Source of the DNA: Tilletiaria anomala UBC 951
Lineage: Eukaryota; Basidiomycota; Exobasidiomycetes; Georgefischeriales; Tilletiariaceae
Direction of reading: 5' to 3'
Assembly: GCF_000711695.1 (NCBI RefSeq)
Contig: NW_013547015.1
Coordinates: forward strand, 124,001 to 188,000
DNA length: 64,000 nt
Shown here: piece by piece, positions 1 to 11,358 of the stretch
How positions within the stretch are numbered: the stretch's first letter is position 1
How the letters are laid out: every line of letters starts with the position of its first letter
Program-made: the position numbers and the translations under genes
Notes under the pieces: model-generated
Told to the model about the DNA's origin: nothing
Database searches by the model: none
What the model saw: only the letters and a program-made list of their open reading frames with translations

Positions 1-354
1 TCCCGAAGGAAGGAAAATGGTGTGCCAGTACCCTTAGATGCGGGTGACAACGACATCCCCGATCTGCACTCAGCCTTACTCAGGGTTAAGGCGCTTCGCA
101 GCAAAGCGCTCCACATGGCGGCCTCACCGAAACTCACTGACATTTCCTTCAGAACGGCGTCGAACGAAAGCGCCGCGCCGAAGAAATGGACGCCAGCCGC
201 ACTTTCGCCCGCACATCAATATGCCGCACAAAGGCGAGCCATGCTACAGGTGCAAAGGGATGTGCAGAAGCTTAACGACAAAGTGAAGCGTCGCTGGGTC
301 ACACCGCGCGCGCATTCGATGGAGCACACCCTTCTGCTCGGCGGGTTTGCATAA
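1..354 (+). CDS. 3' end of an unidentified gene (partial)
   Basis: An open frame runs from the left window edge to a TAA at 352-354, giving about 117 residues of a C-terminus. It is basic and polar, with a helical stretch near the middle (AAQRRAMLQVQRDVQKLNDK) that could form a short coiled coil. No catalytic motif is visible and I do not recognise the family. No start codon is needed, because the frame stays open to base 1. The stop lies only 56 bp from the stop of the convergent transporter gene, so the two 3' ends probably overlap in transcripts. Function unknown. Confidence 0.5.
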   Translation, partial: SRRKENGVPVPLDAGDNDIPDLHSALLRVKALRSKALHMAASPKLTDISFRTASNESAAPKKWTPAALSPAHQYAAQRRAMLQVQRDVQKLNDKVKRRWVTPRAHSMEHTLLLGGFA

Positions 355-410
355 GGACGTTGTCATGAGATTGAGACACACCTGTACCATACACATTACA
401 ATATGCTACA

Positions 411-2595
411 TTATTGCACATGTCGCGCGCGGCTTTCGCCAAAGATGAGAACAACGAATCCGCAACCGATGAAGATGCAGCCGATCAGAGAAAGTACCTT
501 GAGCTGTCTACCAAGAAGAACGTCCGCGATCTCCACAAGTACCGTTGTCAAGAGGCAAGACACGGAAGCCAACACCGGTCCCCAAATGCTCAAGAGGATC
601 ATAAAGCAGGCATTGAAGAAGACCCCGCAGATGGCAACAATAGCTAGAGAAGCTACGGTCGCAAAATTGTAAGGCCATTCGAAGGGCTCCCAACCCGCAA
701 AGTGCGCAATGACCACGCCCAGCCATAACGATAGGGCTGTTACGAGGCCGATGCCGCTGGTCATGATGTTAGAATGCATGCCCCATGGAAGCGGAGGTGG
801 CACGTCGTCGAGCAGACGTTTTCGGCCATTCGTGTGCATGGGCGTGGAAAACGCCGAATGTTGTTTTAATCGAGTGCGTGAGCTCGTCCGCGAAAGCCGG
901 GTCGTGCCGCCGGTCGAGAGCTGGGCTAATTCTGCTTCATCCAACTCGCTCTCTGATTCAGAGGAAAAGTCATCGGCTTCGCGCGAATATGTAGTCGGAC
1001 CACTGCTGTTCTTGTTGCTTCCGGCCTGCTTGGCCTGCTTCTCTGTGTCCTCGTCGCCGTCGAACGATGATCGGCTTGAGGTGGAACGTGATTGCGATGG
1101 CGACGTTCCCGTCGCCTGGTAATTGGTGTCTCCGCTGAGAGCATTGCCTTCGGCTTGATCTTCATGCCGGCTCAATCCATCTGCGGCGTTGACAGGGCGG
1201 TACTCGATGGAGCTTTGGTGGCCGCGGCTTCTCCGGTGGCCGCCGGCAAGTGCGCCGCCCTTGCCATAAAGTTGAAGTTGTAGCTCTTCGTCTGGCAGCG
1301 TACCGACGAGCTTAAAAACAATCTCGTAGAGACCCATAGTAACAGCGCCGAGCAGAGCGAGCATGTCGCCAACGAAAGGATGTGGGAGCTCCGCAACAGC
1401 GGCTGTGTCTGGCTTTCCTTTCACTGGGTCCAAGAGTCGAGGCGCCTTCTTGTGCTCTGCGCCACCGTATGACACAACAATGACGCCCCCAACGGCGAGC
1501 AAGACAGAGACGACTTTGTACTGGACAGAAGATAAATGTGAATATGCGTGGTCTGGAATCAGTGATTGACCAAGTGGTCAAACTCACTGCTTGCCAGCGG
1601 TCGCCAAGGAACCATACACTAAAGACAAGTGCCGAGACCGCAAAACAATTGTACAAGGCAGTAATATCTGCCATGCTCGTCAGGGGTACAGCGGCGTACC
1701 TGTGCCGCATCGAAAGCGTCAATACACCATTGAATATGCCTTCGTCTCCGCGATACTTACCAGCTGAGTGCGGGGACGGTAATGCCGATCGTCAACAGCG
1801 CCAGGATAGACAAAATCCTGAATGCATCGAACCCGCACCATCCATTGAAAGAGCTCCTGATGCGCCATAGGGTGCTTTCAGCAACCACTTCGTGCTGTAT
1901 TGGCGAAGGTAGCGAGAGCCCACTGTCCTCTTGGCCTCCCTGCAGCAGAGAGCTGCGAATCGTGCGGGACTCTGTCTGCCATCTCAGATTCTCTACGATC
2001 AGATGCCAGTAATGCTTACGTATTGAGCACCCTGTTGTGAACTTGAGAAGTAGCAGATGGAGCGGCAGGATGACTATAAAGCTGCTGTGACCAATGTAGC
2101 TGCCGACGCCCAAAGTACACCAAGCATACACTTAGTCATCTGCCTCGCATAATGTTGCTATACCATATCATACGCTCACAGGCTGAAAAATGGCTTTTTG
2201 TAGTTTAGCGTCTGCTGCACGTGCTGGGCAAATTCGGTCTGGAGGGTGTAGGCAACCAATGAGAGGATGAAAGCCGTTATCGCCTGGTTGCATGCAGTGC
2301 AGAGAGGAGCATGAGCGAAGGGCAATACAGCCAGATACGTCAATGGCGATCACACCTTGTAACCACCTGGAATCCCAGGCACTGCCTTCTTGTCGCCGGC
2401 TGCGACATCAGTTCCTCGACCTGTCGCCGCAGCTGCTGCGTCATAACATCCAGCACCACCTACGCGAATGTCGTGTATCGAGCTGGCAGATAGCGATCTC
2501 GCAGCGCGGGACGCCGCGTCGTTGGAGCACGATCCGCTCGTCTGTGATAAGGCTAATACATTCGGCGGCCGACTTTGGCCCGAGAGCGAGGTCAT
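411..2595 (-). CDS. DMT/EamA-family membrane transporter (SLC35F5-like, vacuolar type)
   Basis: Predicted multi-pass drug/metabolite transporter of the fungal SLC35F5/YML018C type, whose substrate is not established. Exons on the minus strand are 2356-2595, 2180-2283, 1761-2099, 1588-1699 and 411-1520, giving 634 residues; all phases agree. Landmarks in order: a disordered N-terminus of about 80 residues, a first helix with AITAFILSLVAYTLQTEF, the segment HSSFIVILPLHLLLLK, the core YAAVPLTSMADITALYNCF, then WFLGDRWQAYKVVSVLLAVGG. A cytoplasmic loop of roughly 180 residues, rich in Ser, Glu and Arg, precedes the last helices (from PLPWGMHSNIMTSGIG to the end). The first exon and its ATG at 2595 are the least certain; an in-frame codon at 2676 is an alternative. 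Probable location is the vacuolar or another endomembrane, by family analogy only. Confidence 0.8.
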
Positions 2596-3637
2596 GCAGC
2601 GCGGCTTGTGGGTCGTCTGCCGCAACAGGCGCAGACGATGCGTGCTTCTAAGAAGCCAAGAGGCACAGGTTGCCAATCACCCAGATGGCCGCGTCTGCGA
2701 CTGCTTTTCCAAGGTGGAGCTGCTTCTCTCGTTCTCGGCCCGGACCAAGAAAGTCCCAAGATTGTTCGGGACAGACCTCTCATGTGATGGTATGGAAGCC
2801 GAAGCACTGACCGCCTGCTATGCTGCCACTCTACCTTTATGGTGATGAATGGTTGTGAGAGAGGTACGCGTGCCGGTACAGCCGCACAAGAACCGTGGTT
2901 CGTTTTGTGGAGCATCGAATGGCATTTTCAATCCGGTTCAACCGAAAACAGCGTATCCATCCCGTCATTCGTCATCATCGGCACGCTCCTTTCACAACGC
3001 CGTTCTGAGGGCTGCAAAAGCAAACAACGCACTTGCGGGGGGATCAGACAAATTGCTCCCTCATGATCCGTCACACCTTTCTTTTTTAAGACCGAGGGTC
3101 ACAGCAAAAAGGTACGAACTTGCTGGACATTGCTTTGTTCTTGCAACTTTAGGTCATCCGGGCACATTTGGTCCGACAGCTTTTCGTCACCTAACCTGCA
3201 GCAGAATTGGATGACTGGCTGATTATAGTCTATCAGAAGATACACAGACACGATCGAGAACGCTGGATGGCACGCGAAGCTATCACCTGATGACAGAGCT
3301 TGGAGGACGACGTCATGGATTTCGCATTCGCATTCGCGAGCACCGATATTGACAATAGTCACTTGGGTCATCATGAAGCAGGGTAAACGGACAAAAGTGT
3401 GACTGATCGTTCAGACGAGCTCGTAAGCCGGCAAGCCATGAGTAGCGGGAGTCAGGTTACCAAGCCGTACCGTTGATGGACGGTCAGGAAAAGTCCTGGA
3501 TGTGAGAGATGGAGGATGGGAAGTAACCGTGTTGGAAAGATCATATGAAGGCCTTCTTCGTGTCTGCACTTCATTTCAATCAAGAAAGTTATGTGAGTCC
3601 GTTCAAGGAGCCAGGGGAGACTGCGGCGGTAACTTCT
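2596..3637. other. Intergenic, no supported gene
   Basis: This lies between the start of the DMT transporter and the 3' end of the secreted protein gene, so it should hold the transporter promoter and the 3' UTR of the neighbour. Open frames here are short, have no recognisable domains and lack a matching splice pattern. I see no repeat or RNA gene. Confidence 0.5.
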
Positions 3638-5036
3638 TTAAATAAGGGTGGCGATGGCGAGAGCGGCACCGGCGATAAGAGCGCCCGCAACACCTGAGGC
3701 GACCTTGCCGGCGGACGAGGCAGTAGTGCCGCTGCCTGAAGCACCTGAGCCGGACGACGAGCTGCTACCAGGGGCAGCCGCAGGATCAGTACCCTAAAAA
3801 GTGACGAAGCGCGGAAGAAAACAGTGGGCCCCGTCAGCAACCATGCGCGCATGCGGAAAGGCCACCGGTTCGAAAGCTGCAACTCACGTTGGTGCCGGAG
3901 TTACTGGCGGTGCAGGTGCTGTTGCCGGCCACGGGGCAGGTGGGGTCGAGGCAGACTGACTGGACGGCTGGGGATGCGCTTGAAGGGACTGCCAAGGGGG
4001 CACCGCACTTGTTGTTGAAGAACGTGCCGAGGGCTTGGCCGACTGGCGCGATGTCTTCCATGCTGACACCGAAGGACACTGCCGAGTAGGCAACCTCCTG
4101 GATGAAGTAGCCCTGCAATCGCAAAAAACGCACAAGAAACAGGAGACAATCACCGTCTCAGTCAACAGTATCCACATTCGCTCTGCAGTTTGCAGCCGTA
4201 CGCACAAGCTCTGCAGAATTAAGGTTCATGAACCGATGGACGTCGTATTGGCTGGTGGAGCCAGCGTAGGCCGGGAAGCCATTCTTCCCAACGGAGCTGC
4301 AGCCAAGAAGGCTACCCTGTAGCGACATATCAAGAGGTAACGATCAGCAAGTGGAACTCATAGATGACACAAGTCGATCGTTGGATTACGCACGAAGTAC
4401 CTGTTTTGTGAGAGGCCGCAGAATTGGGACGGAACAATGGGAAATTTGAAAGAAGGGATGCACGGTCAGAACAGCGTTACCGCACAACAAAAACGGCGCA
4501 GTGGAGTCGACTACGCACGAGTACAGGTGGGTGATGAGCATGTGCTGGTTCGACTTGGTGTCGTTGGCAGCCTTGTTCTGCTTGAGCGGGGTGGCTCCAC
4601 CACCGTCAAGGAAGTTGAGAGAGACGGCCTTGCCGTTGCGGTTCGTAGATAGGAGCGAACCATCGAAGTACTTGAGGAGGTTGATGTTGTTTACGCCGTT
4701 GAAAGTACCGCTGCAGGCCGAAAGAGTTAAAGAGCGATCATGAAGACGTCAATGACTGACGACCCCACAAATTTGCGAGGCAAAGCCTGTCACACCGTGC
4801 AAAAGCGCAACTCACTTGGCGGTCAGGATCCCGGTAGGCTTAACGGGTGCGTTGGCAGAAGTCGCATTGGAGTAGTTGCCGATCAAAGCGGAGTTGACAA
4901 CGAGGGTGAGCAGGGTGAGCTGCTGCGCCCCATCAGTCGAGTTGAACAGGGCGGTCGAGTACTTGTCGCAGAACGACTCGGCGCTGACGGCTGCGGCCCC
5001 AGCGAGGGCACCCACGGTGATGGCAGTGAATTTCAT
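3638..5036 (-). CDS. Secreted, probably GPI-anchored protein of a fungal orphan family
   Basis: Six exons on the minus strand: 4816-5036, 4519-4710, 4394-4400, 4206-4316, 3888-4112 and 3638-3793, totalling 912 nt, or 303 residues. The third exon is only 7 nt. The start MKFTAITVGALAGAAAVSAE is a clear signal peptide. The body carries N-glycosylation sequons and several cysteines (SFCDKY, LLGCSS, NNKCG, SVCLDPTCP, STC). A Gly/Ser-rich linker then leads to a C-terminal hydrophobic tail (AGALIAGAALAIATLI) with no basic end, as in GPI precursors. Segments such as VSLNFLDGGGATPL and VAYSAVSFGVSMEDI recall a basidiomycete family of extracellular proteins without an assigned function, from memory only. 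A cell-wall or surface role is inferred from the two terminal signals. Confidence 0.82.
4394..4400 (-). other. 7-nt microexon of the secreted protein gene
   Basis: The minus-strand sequence GTACTTC is preceded by CACAAAACAG (acceptor) and followed by GTGCGTAATC (donor). It completes one codon and adds Tyr-Phe, joining THLYS to GSLLGC as THLYSYFGSLLGC. Skipping it breaks the reading frame, and no other acceptor restores the frame between the flanking exons. Confidence 0.78.
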
Positions 5037-5173
5037 CTTGAAAGGATGGATGATGTGCGGGGTGCAGTAAGGGAATTGAAGAGCAAATAGGGGGTGGATG
5101 AAGGGTGTTGTAACAGCGTTTGAATGAGGTCAGAAGGGGGGTCAATGTGAAGAGAGACGAGAAAGGTGCATCC

Positions 5174-5182
5174 ATATTTATT
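5174..5182 (-). promoter_or_regulatory. TATA-like element upstream of the secreted protein gene
   Basis: AATAAATAT on the minus strand lies about 138 bp upstream of the ATG at 5036, a plausible core-promoter distance in fungi. This is a motif match only. Confidence 0.3.
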
Positions 5183-6070
5183 GTGCGGTCACCTGAAAAG
5201 GCAGGCGGATCATTGATCGTAATGAGTCGTCGATCATCAGGTCATATTCCTGCTTTGCTGTGTACATCGTGTAGCTCCTGCACACGGAAAGGACACAGGG
5301 CTAACAAGGTGTGTCGTCCAGTAGCGCACGGTCCTGCATCCAGCAGTCGTGCGCACATCCTCATCTCAAGGCGGGCTCGGGGCGACCCTCCACGGTCGAT
5401 CGTAACTCAGATTACGTTGCCAGAAGAGCTGCCAGGCGGACTGCAGCGCAAATGATGAGAGGGCCCACGTCCCCCACTTGTTCACCTGACCAAGTGTTTT
5501 AGACCGCGTTCAGTTGACCACTGGAAGCATTGAAGCGCTGCCTCAAAAGAGTGTTCATCCACCCAGTTCACACATCCATTGCAAAGAATCCTGGCAACGT
5601 CTCACCCCAGGCTGCCTGCCGTGGAGGTGGAAAAAACAACAACAGGATGGAGCATGTCTCTGCTTTTTCTTTCTGGAGCAGATCCCGGAACGCATTGACA
5701 GACGCGGCGTGGCAGACTTTGAGATACGTGCACTCCGCAGAGTAGTCTCGAGCGGGTCTGGAGCAGCGCCGATGCAAAGAGTCCAGGACTGCCGAGATAT
5801 GTACCATGATTACGCAACGTCTGCATCACTGGTATGTAATGAAAATGCCCGGCTGCGCTGTTTCATGATGACGATGTGTAAGTAATATGCACTGGCCACT
5901 GATACTGCCAAGGTGGCAACTGAAAAGAGTCCCAGCCGGATGACTAAAGATTGGCCGTAGTACGAATAGTGAATGCAGAGCAGCGCAAAGACCCAAGGTG
6001 CAGGAGAAGCAGATGCCGGGGGGGCGGTATTGAGGGTAGCTTTACTGCTGCTGACCGTAACGATGAAATA

Positions 6071-6124
6071 AAATGGCCTGACATTCGTCTGACAAATGGC
6101 CTGACATTCATATGACAAATGGCC
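6071..6124. repeat. 23-bp tandem repeat, 2.3 copies
   Basis: The units at 6071-6093 and 6094-6116 both begin AAATGGCCTGACATTC and differ at a few positions near the end. A third partial copy, AAATGGCC, follows at 6117-6124. The repeat is non-coding as far as I can tell. Confidence 0.85.
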
Positions 6125-7222
6125 ATCCTGTCGCTGATCGGACTGTGGAGTGGTGAGGCGTTCCAGGCCAGGGGCGGAGACGCAGCGACAGCCAGCAGCA
6201 GCAGCGCCATTAGTAATTAAAGCGCCGCCGATCCTCGATCGTACGCGCCCGCACCCACTCCACCATCATCACAGAATTGCACAAGGGCTTGGACTAGTCT
6301 GACAAGAGAGAACGGGAAAACGCTCCTGCCGAGCGTCTTGCTCGACTGATCCGGAATCGGCTGTTGCCTAGTCTACGGATTGTGGAGCACGGGACAGCCA
6401 GGTGTTTGGACGAGCATAGGGTAGCAACTTGGCGTGCACCCCGCTTGTCTCGGTAGTCTTGCGTGGTGGATGGTCATTGTCGAGTGCAGGAACTGTGACG
6501 GAATGGCAGGCAGCAGACCAGTATGTGTCGTCGTACACTCGCGTCGCCTATGTACCGTTGCAGGCCGTCGCAGATGGCTCGTGCGCAAGACTGTGCTAGT
6601 CCGTGCCGCTCATTGCTATATACCTGCTCCACAGTCCACACCCCTCTCTATTCTCCAGGTCTCCAGCCCACTTCACCTTGACATTTCACAACCGTTGGAG
6701 GACATGGGCATGTCCATCCATGCGAGTCCGTGGAACAACTCTTTTTCCAGCATGGATGCGACGCCGACCCTATTCCCCTTGCTGATGCGGCGCTGTGACT
6801 TAACAACACTCAAATCTGCGGATGACTCGCGCAACCGCGTGGAGGGATTAGGGAAGGCCGAAAATTGGAATGCCTGCCGGCTACTCTATTCTGTCTACAT
6901 CATTCGGGCGCACGCAACTGCCAACCCAACATACCTGTGGAGCTTGGGTGCATGCAATCCGTAATCCTTCCTCGTGTAATTCCACTTGCGACGACAAAGC
7001 TCTAATCATCCCTGTTCGCCTCGGGTCCTCGACGGATATTGTTACTGCTTTTGGCGCACGTTGAAGTCAAAAGGGGGCCACTTGCTTGGCGTGAACGCCT
7101 TCTCGAACATGTTTTCTCATGAATGGATTGAGATGAAGAGAGCCTCATTGTCATTCGCAAGGACCGCTTGAGTGCGCACAAGGGCATCAGGGCGTTGCCA
7201 GTTCCCATCCTGACCATTGGCA

Positions 7223-10200
7223 TCATCCGTCATCTTTATCCGCTACGCCAGCAATGAGCGCGCCGATGCTCGAATGCGCCTCTGCCAACGGCGTGCGCAA
7301 GCGAGCGGGGACGTCCTCGCTCTTGACCTGGGTATCGATCCTGAGATCCTCGCAGAGCAACCGCATGAGCTCGTCGGCGCTCAGGACCTCCCGGACGTTC
7401 AAATCAGGCGAAGGCGGCGGCAGCTCCTTTTCACGAACATGTCCATCATTTGCGCTGAGCGGCACTGGACCATCTTCTGCAGTAGCACCCGCAGCGCCGT
7501 TCGTCTCTGTGATCGTTGAAAAGTCCTGCCCTGCAACGAATGAGCCTCCGCTCGCGCGAGCAACGGAGCTGCGCGTTGAGGAAGCGCTGTTTGTACGCCG
7601 AGACGCGAGACGCGAGCGCGCAAGCTTCACACCGCTGCCTTTCCCAACACTGCTCTGCCGCGTGCCGTCGACCGCGCCAAGGTCAGCAGTGCTAGCAACG
7701 TCATTCGAGCTTGCCTCGAACGAAGGCACGGGCGCGTCGCACAGCTTGTAGCGTTCGACCCCTTCCAGTGTCGATTCTGGCGTAGCATGGATTGGCTCGT
7801 CCACCTCTACTGAGGCACGATAGAACTGTTTGCCCGTCGCTGCAGCGTCAGACTCATGGCCCTCGACGGTCGTGGATGTATTGGGGCTTGGGGCCAGCGG
7901 CGCTGTGCGCGGCTGCTCGGAGGCCGACACGCGCCACCCATCGATGACTGGCCTTTCGGGCGTCTCAACTATCCAGACGTCCTGATCAGCCCTGGCGCGC
8001 TGCCCAGTGGGTTGCATCGGGATCGCATCTGACGCGTCGGAAGTGGACTGATTAGTCCGCGCAAATCGTGACCGCTGCAAACCTCCATTGCCGGCGTCCA
8101 TCGACGCTGGGCTGTGTACGACAGGCATTTGCTCAGGTGCGTGCGGACGACCTGTCTTCTCCAAGACGCCATCGCGCCGGAGATCCTCATCCGTTGCGAG
8201 GCACTCCAAAGTGGCACGCACGTCCGCTCGCGTGACTTGGCGAGTCTTGGCAAACGCTGCGGCGGGCACCATTGTGGATCCATGCTCACGCACAACTGAC
8301 ACCTTGCCCACGGACGACACTGAAGAAACGCGACTGCTCTCTCCAATGTCAATGGCGCTGCCTGCATCGCTCGACTGCCGCGATCCTGGCGTGGTTGAGG
8401 CGCTCCCCTGGGCCGCATGCGATCGTCGCGATAACTGGATGGGACTGCTCGCATTGCTGTTCGATGCAAGCGGACCAGTTGAGACTTTTCGACTGGTGCG
8501 AATTGCTGAATCTGGTGTCGCAGACGGGCTCTGGCCCGCTTCACGTGGCGGTCGTGCAGAGCCTGTCAAGAGCAGCGGCTTTTGCCCATTCGCTCGCAAA
8601 CTCAGGCTGCCGTGTCGTGAATGGCTGCTCAGCGCTGCTCGTATGCTAGGCAGCAGTCGCGGGCTTTCCGACCCGTTCCTATCGCTGTGCGCCGGGCTCG
8701 GAGGCATGAACATGGCTCTGAGAGTTTGAGAATTGCCAGCTTCTGCAAATTCCTGGCGACCTAAAGATGTATCGGCGACACTTGGCAGCGGGAACTGCGG
8801 GAGGTCATGCCGAGAGGAACGCGCAATGGCGGGATGCTGCGGCGGCGTTCTTTGTCCTTCGCTCGCCGGATTGGGTGCCGATCGACCGATGCTAGCGGCA
8901 GCGCCGCGTGCACGATTCATCAGATCTTGCCCTGCAATGCTGAAAGACTGCAGGCGTTGCTGCGCAGGTGAGTTGTTTCCTGGCTGGTTTTGCCGGTCGG
9001 ACGAGCGATTCCAGCTCGTCATTGCTTTCGCAGTAAGGTTAGTGCTCATCTTGGACAAGCTGGCTGCTGCGTCACTAGAATGTAGTGCCTCGGCGTAGCG
9101 ATTGAAGATGCTTCCACTCGCGCTGCGCGGCTTCGGTGATCCGTCGAAGGGGACATCATCCATATCTTGCTGCTGCCTCTGGCTTTGCGGAGAGAATGAT
9201 TGGAGCCAGCTCTTGCCGGTACTGAGCTGTGGAGATGTTGTGTTTCGCAGATTCTGGTACATCTTGGCCGCACGCTCTCGCAGGACGGCGGCGTTGCTTA
9301 GCTCGGCAAACTCCTCCTCCGTTGGCGGAGCATCACCAGTGAGAGCAGACGCCAAGCGCCGCTGGCGGTACAGATGCGCCATTTCCAGCACAGGCTCGAT
9401 GTCTTCGTCAGGGTAATTTTGCAAGAGCCACATGCATCGCGCAAATGGCCCCTCTGTACCGTCAGCATCTGCATCCGTGTCATAAGACCGTGCTGCATCG
9501 ATGAGCTGCTCGCGGATCCTGACCAGCAAGGCGCAGCAGATGTCGATGAGAAAGTCAACCTTCGTTGGTGCGTCGACCCTTGAGGCGTTGTTGCTGGGCG
9601 CACCTTGCTGAGCAAGCAGGACGTCCCATACACGCAAGAGGGAAGGTAGGGTCAACTCCGTGCTGAGGAGACACGCTAGCCATCGGAAGGAATAATAAGG
9701 TAGGCGAGGGTCGAGGGATGTGGCGCGCTGCAAGAGCATCGTACTTCATCCTGGTGAGCGTCTCTCGCTCGACATGATTGTTGTTTGCATGGTTTCGAAA
9801 CTCACCAAAACCGCCCAAAGCTCCTCATCCAGCCATTTGAGCCTCAAGCTGAATTTTTTCAATCCGCCCGCCATTCCACTATCCGCAATATTGCCAGCGA
9901 CATCCCGCGCTCTGACATTGCTGACCCGCAACCCAGCCGCGGCATGGTCGACGCCATCAAAGTCGAACAGATCGCGTACCTCGCCGATCAGCGCGCTGAA
10001 GCACCAGAAAGCATCAGCCTCGGCGTGAGCGGTCCACTCGAGCACTTCAATATCACCGGCTGCGACTTCAACTGCCGCTGCTTCTGCGCCTGCTTCTGCT
10101 TCTGAGCTTGCATCGGCGCCAGAAGAGCTGTAGGTTGCAGAGCCCATGGCAGGGATGTGGTCAACGTGCACGGTCCCTGAGGAAGACACGATGTCCCGCC

Positions 10201-11358
10201 CAGATCGGAAAGCATATAAGAAGACGAACGCAATCTCGTTCATACCCTGAAAAGATGCTTGTTGAGCGCGATACTCAAATGCCTTGAGCGTATCCGGAAG
10301 ATGACTCACCTGGATGTATCCAATGGATGGATTAAGTAGTGCATAGATGTAGAGTATTCGCAGCAGCGAATGCCACCTGACGTCTTCAAGCTCAGGTTCA
10401 TCCTTCCCTGGTAGTGGCGGAGGACCGCTCTCAACTGCCATCGACGCAACATTGCTTCCATTCCGTGTCCCTTGTGTGACAGGTTCGATATCATCGGCGT
10501 CCTCGGCATGCCTGGCTTCTGCAGAGATGAAGGATGTCGATGATGAGCGACCGGAAGCCGATAAGCCGGTACATTGCCTAGCCTCGAGTGCTGCGAGACG
10601 GTCTAAACAGCCTTCCATTGCTTTGGCCTGCCCACCATGCCTTCCATCATCAGGCACCGTTTCCTGCTCATCCACTTTTCCCTTGTCCTTGCTGGCATGC
10701 TTGACCCTTTCCTTATTTTCCCGTCGAAGCCTCTGCATATCCAACGCGAACGAATGGTTGATCTGCTCAAGACGGACGAGCAAATCGTGCCGGCAGCTGA
10801 GCCTTTCCACTGCTGGCGAGGTATCCTCGGCGGATCTGGCTGGTGCCGGGGCGAGAGGACATGTCTTGGAAGGCTTGATGGTTGCCTGATAGAAATCGAA
10901 TCCATTCTTCCGAGAGCGACTCAGATCTTTATATAGTTGATCGAGGAGAACGTCGCGCTCTGAGAGGCTGCCGGGAAGAGCGCTGCTGCTGACGCTGTCT
11001 CCGTCCTGCTGATGGGGCCTCTGCAGGGCCATGGGTAGAAAGTCTTGAACGAATTGCTGTAGAGCAAGAGATGATGTCAGCACCCTCCGCAAACATACTA
11101 GCTGCTTGAGATATTACCCACATAGTATTCCCCTCTCCGCTTGGACAAGACCTCGGGCCAGTCGCGCTTCTCTATCGGTAGGTACTCTAGCAAGACCTTC
11201 CACGCTTGTGACCGCAGCCAGTCGGGTGACTCTGGCAGCGAGCCTTGCAGGCATAGCTGTCGAAGCGTGTAGCTATCCGCCAACGTTTGCCCCGGCATGA
11301 GATTTGTGGGATCTAGCAGCGCAAGAAAGGCCTTGCGCCGAGCGTTGGCGGCTGCCAT
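7223..11358 (-). CDS. TBC-domain Rab GTPase-activating protein, TBC1D13-like
   Basis: Predicted GAP that switches off a Rab GTPase in membrane traffic. Exons on the minus strand are 11122-11358, 10310-11056, 9806-10246 and 7223-9727, giving 1309 residues. The TBC domain fills about residues 20-530 with internal insertions. The N-terminal segment WLRSQAWKVLLEYLPIEKRD matches TBC1D13. The arginine-finger motif is KDLSR near residue 126, and the glutamine finger is GYIQ (Gln328), directly before GMNEI. Later blocks are AEADAFWCFSALIGE and LPYYSFRWLACLL. The intron at 10247-10309 is 63 nt, in frame and free of stops; removing it restores YIQGMNEI, so it must be spliced for activity. The remaining 700 or so residues are Ser/Ala-rich and probably disordered, much longer than animal TBC1D13. 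The ATG at 11358 fits the domain start. Confidence 0.9.

Larger units (their letters stand above)
5037..7222. other. Intergenic, upstream of the secreted protein gene
   Basis: About 2.2 kb between the secreted protein start and the TBC gene stop. It contains a TATA-like element near 5176, a 23-bp tandem repeat at 6071 and several unconvincing open frames. One minus-strand frame at 5944-6210 begins with a hydrophobic, signal-like stretch, but its continuation is incoherent. I support no gene here. Confidence 0.45.

Noticed and set aside
5810-6210. Minus-strand frames with a signal-like start (MALLLLAVAASPPLAW) and a hydrophobic stretch
   Set aside because: The two frames do not join by clear splice sites, and the 23-bp repeat runs through the coding part. 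No conserved motif follows.
6434-6964. A 176-codon plus-strand frame
   Set aside because: Composition is patchy and there is no domain, no plausible splice partner and no recognisable homology.
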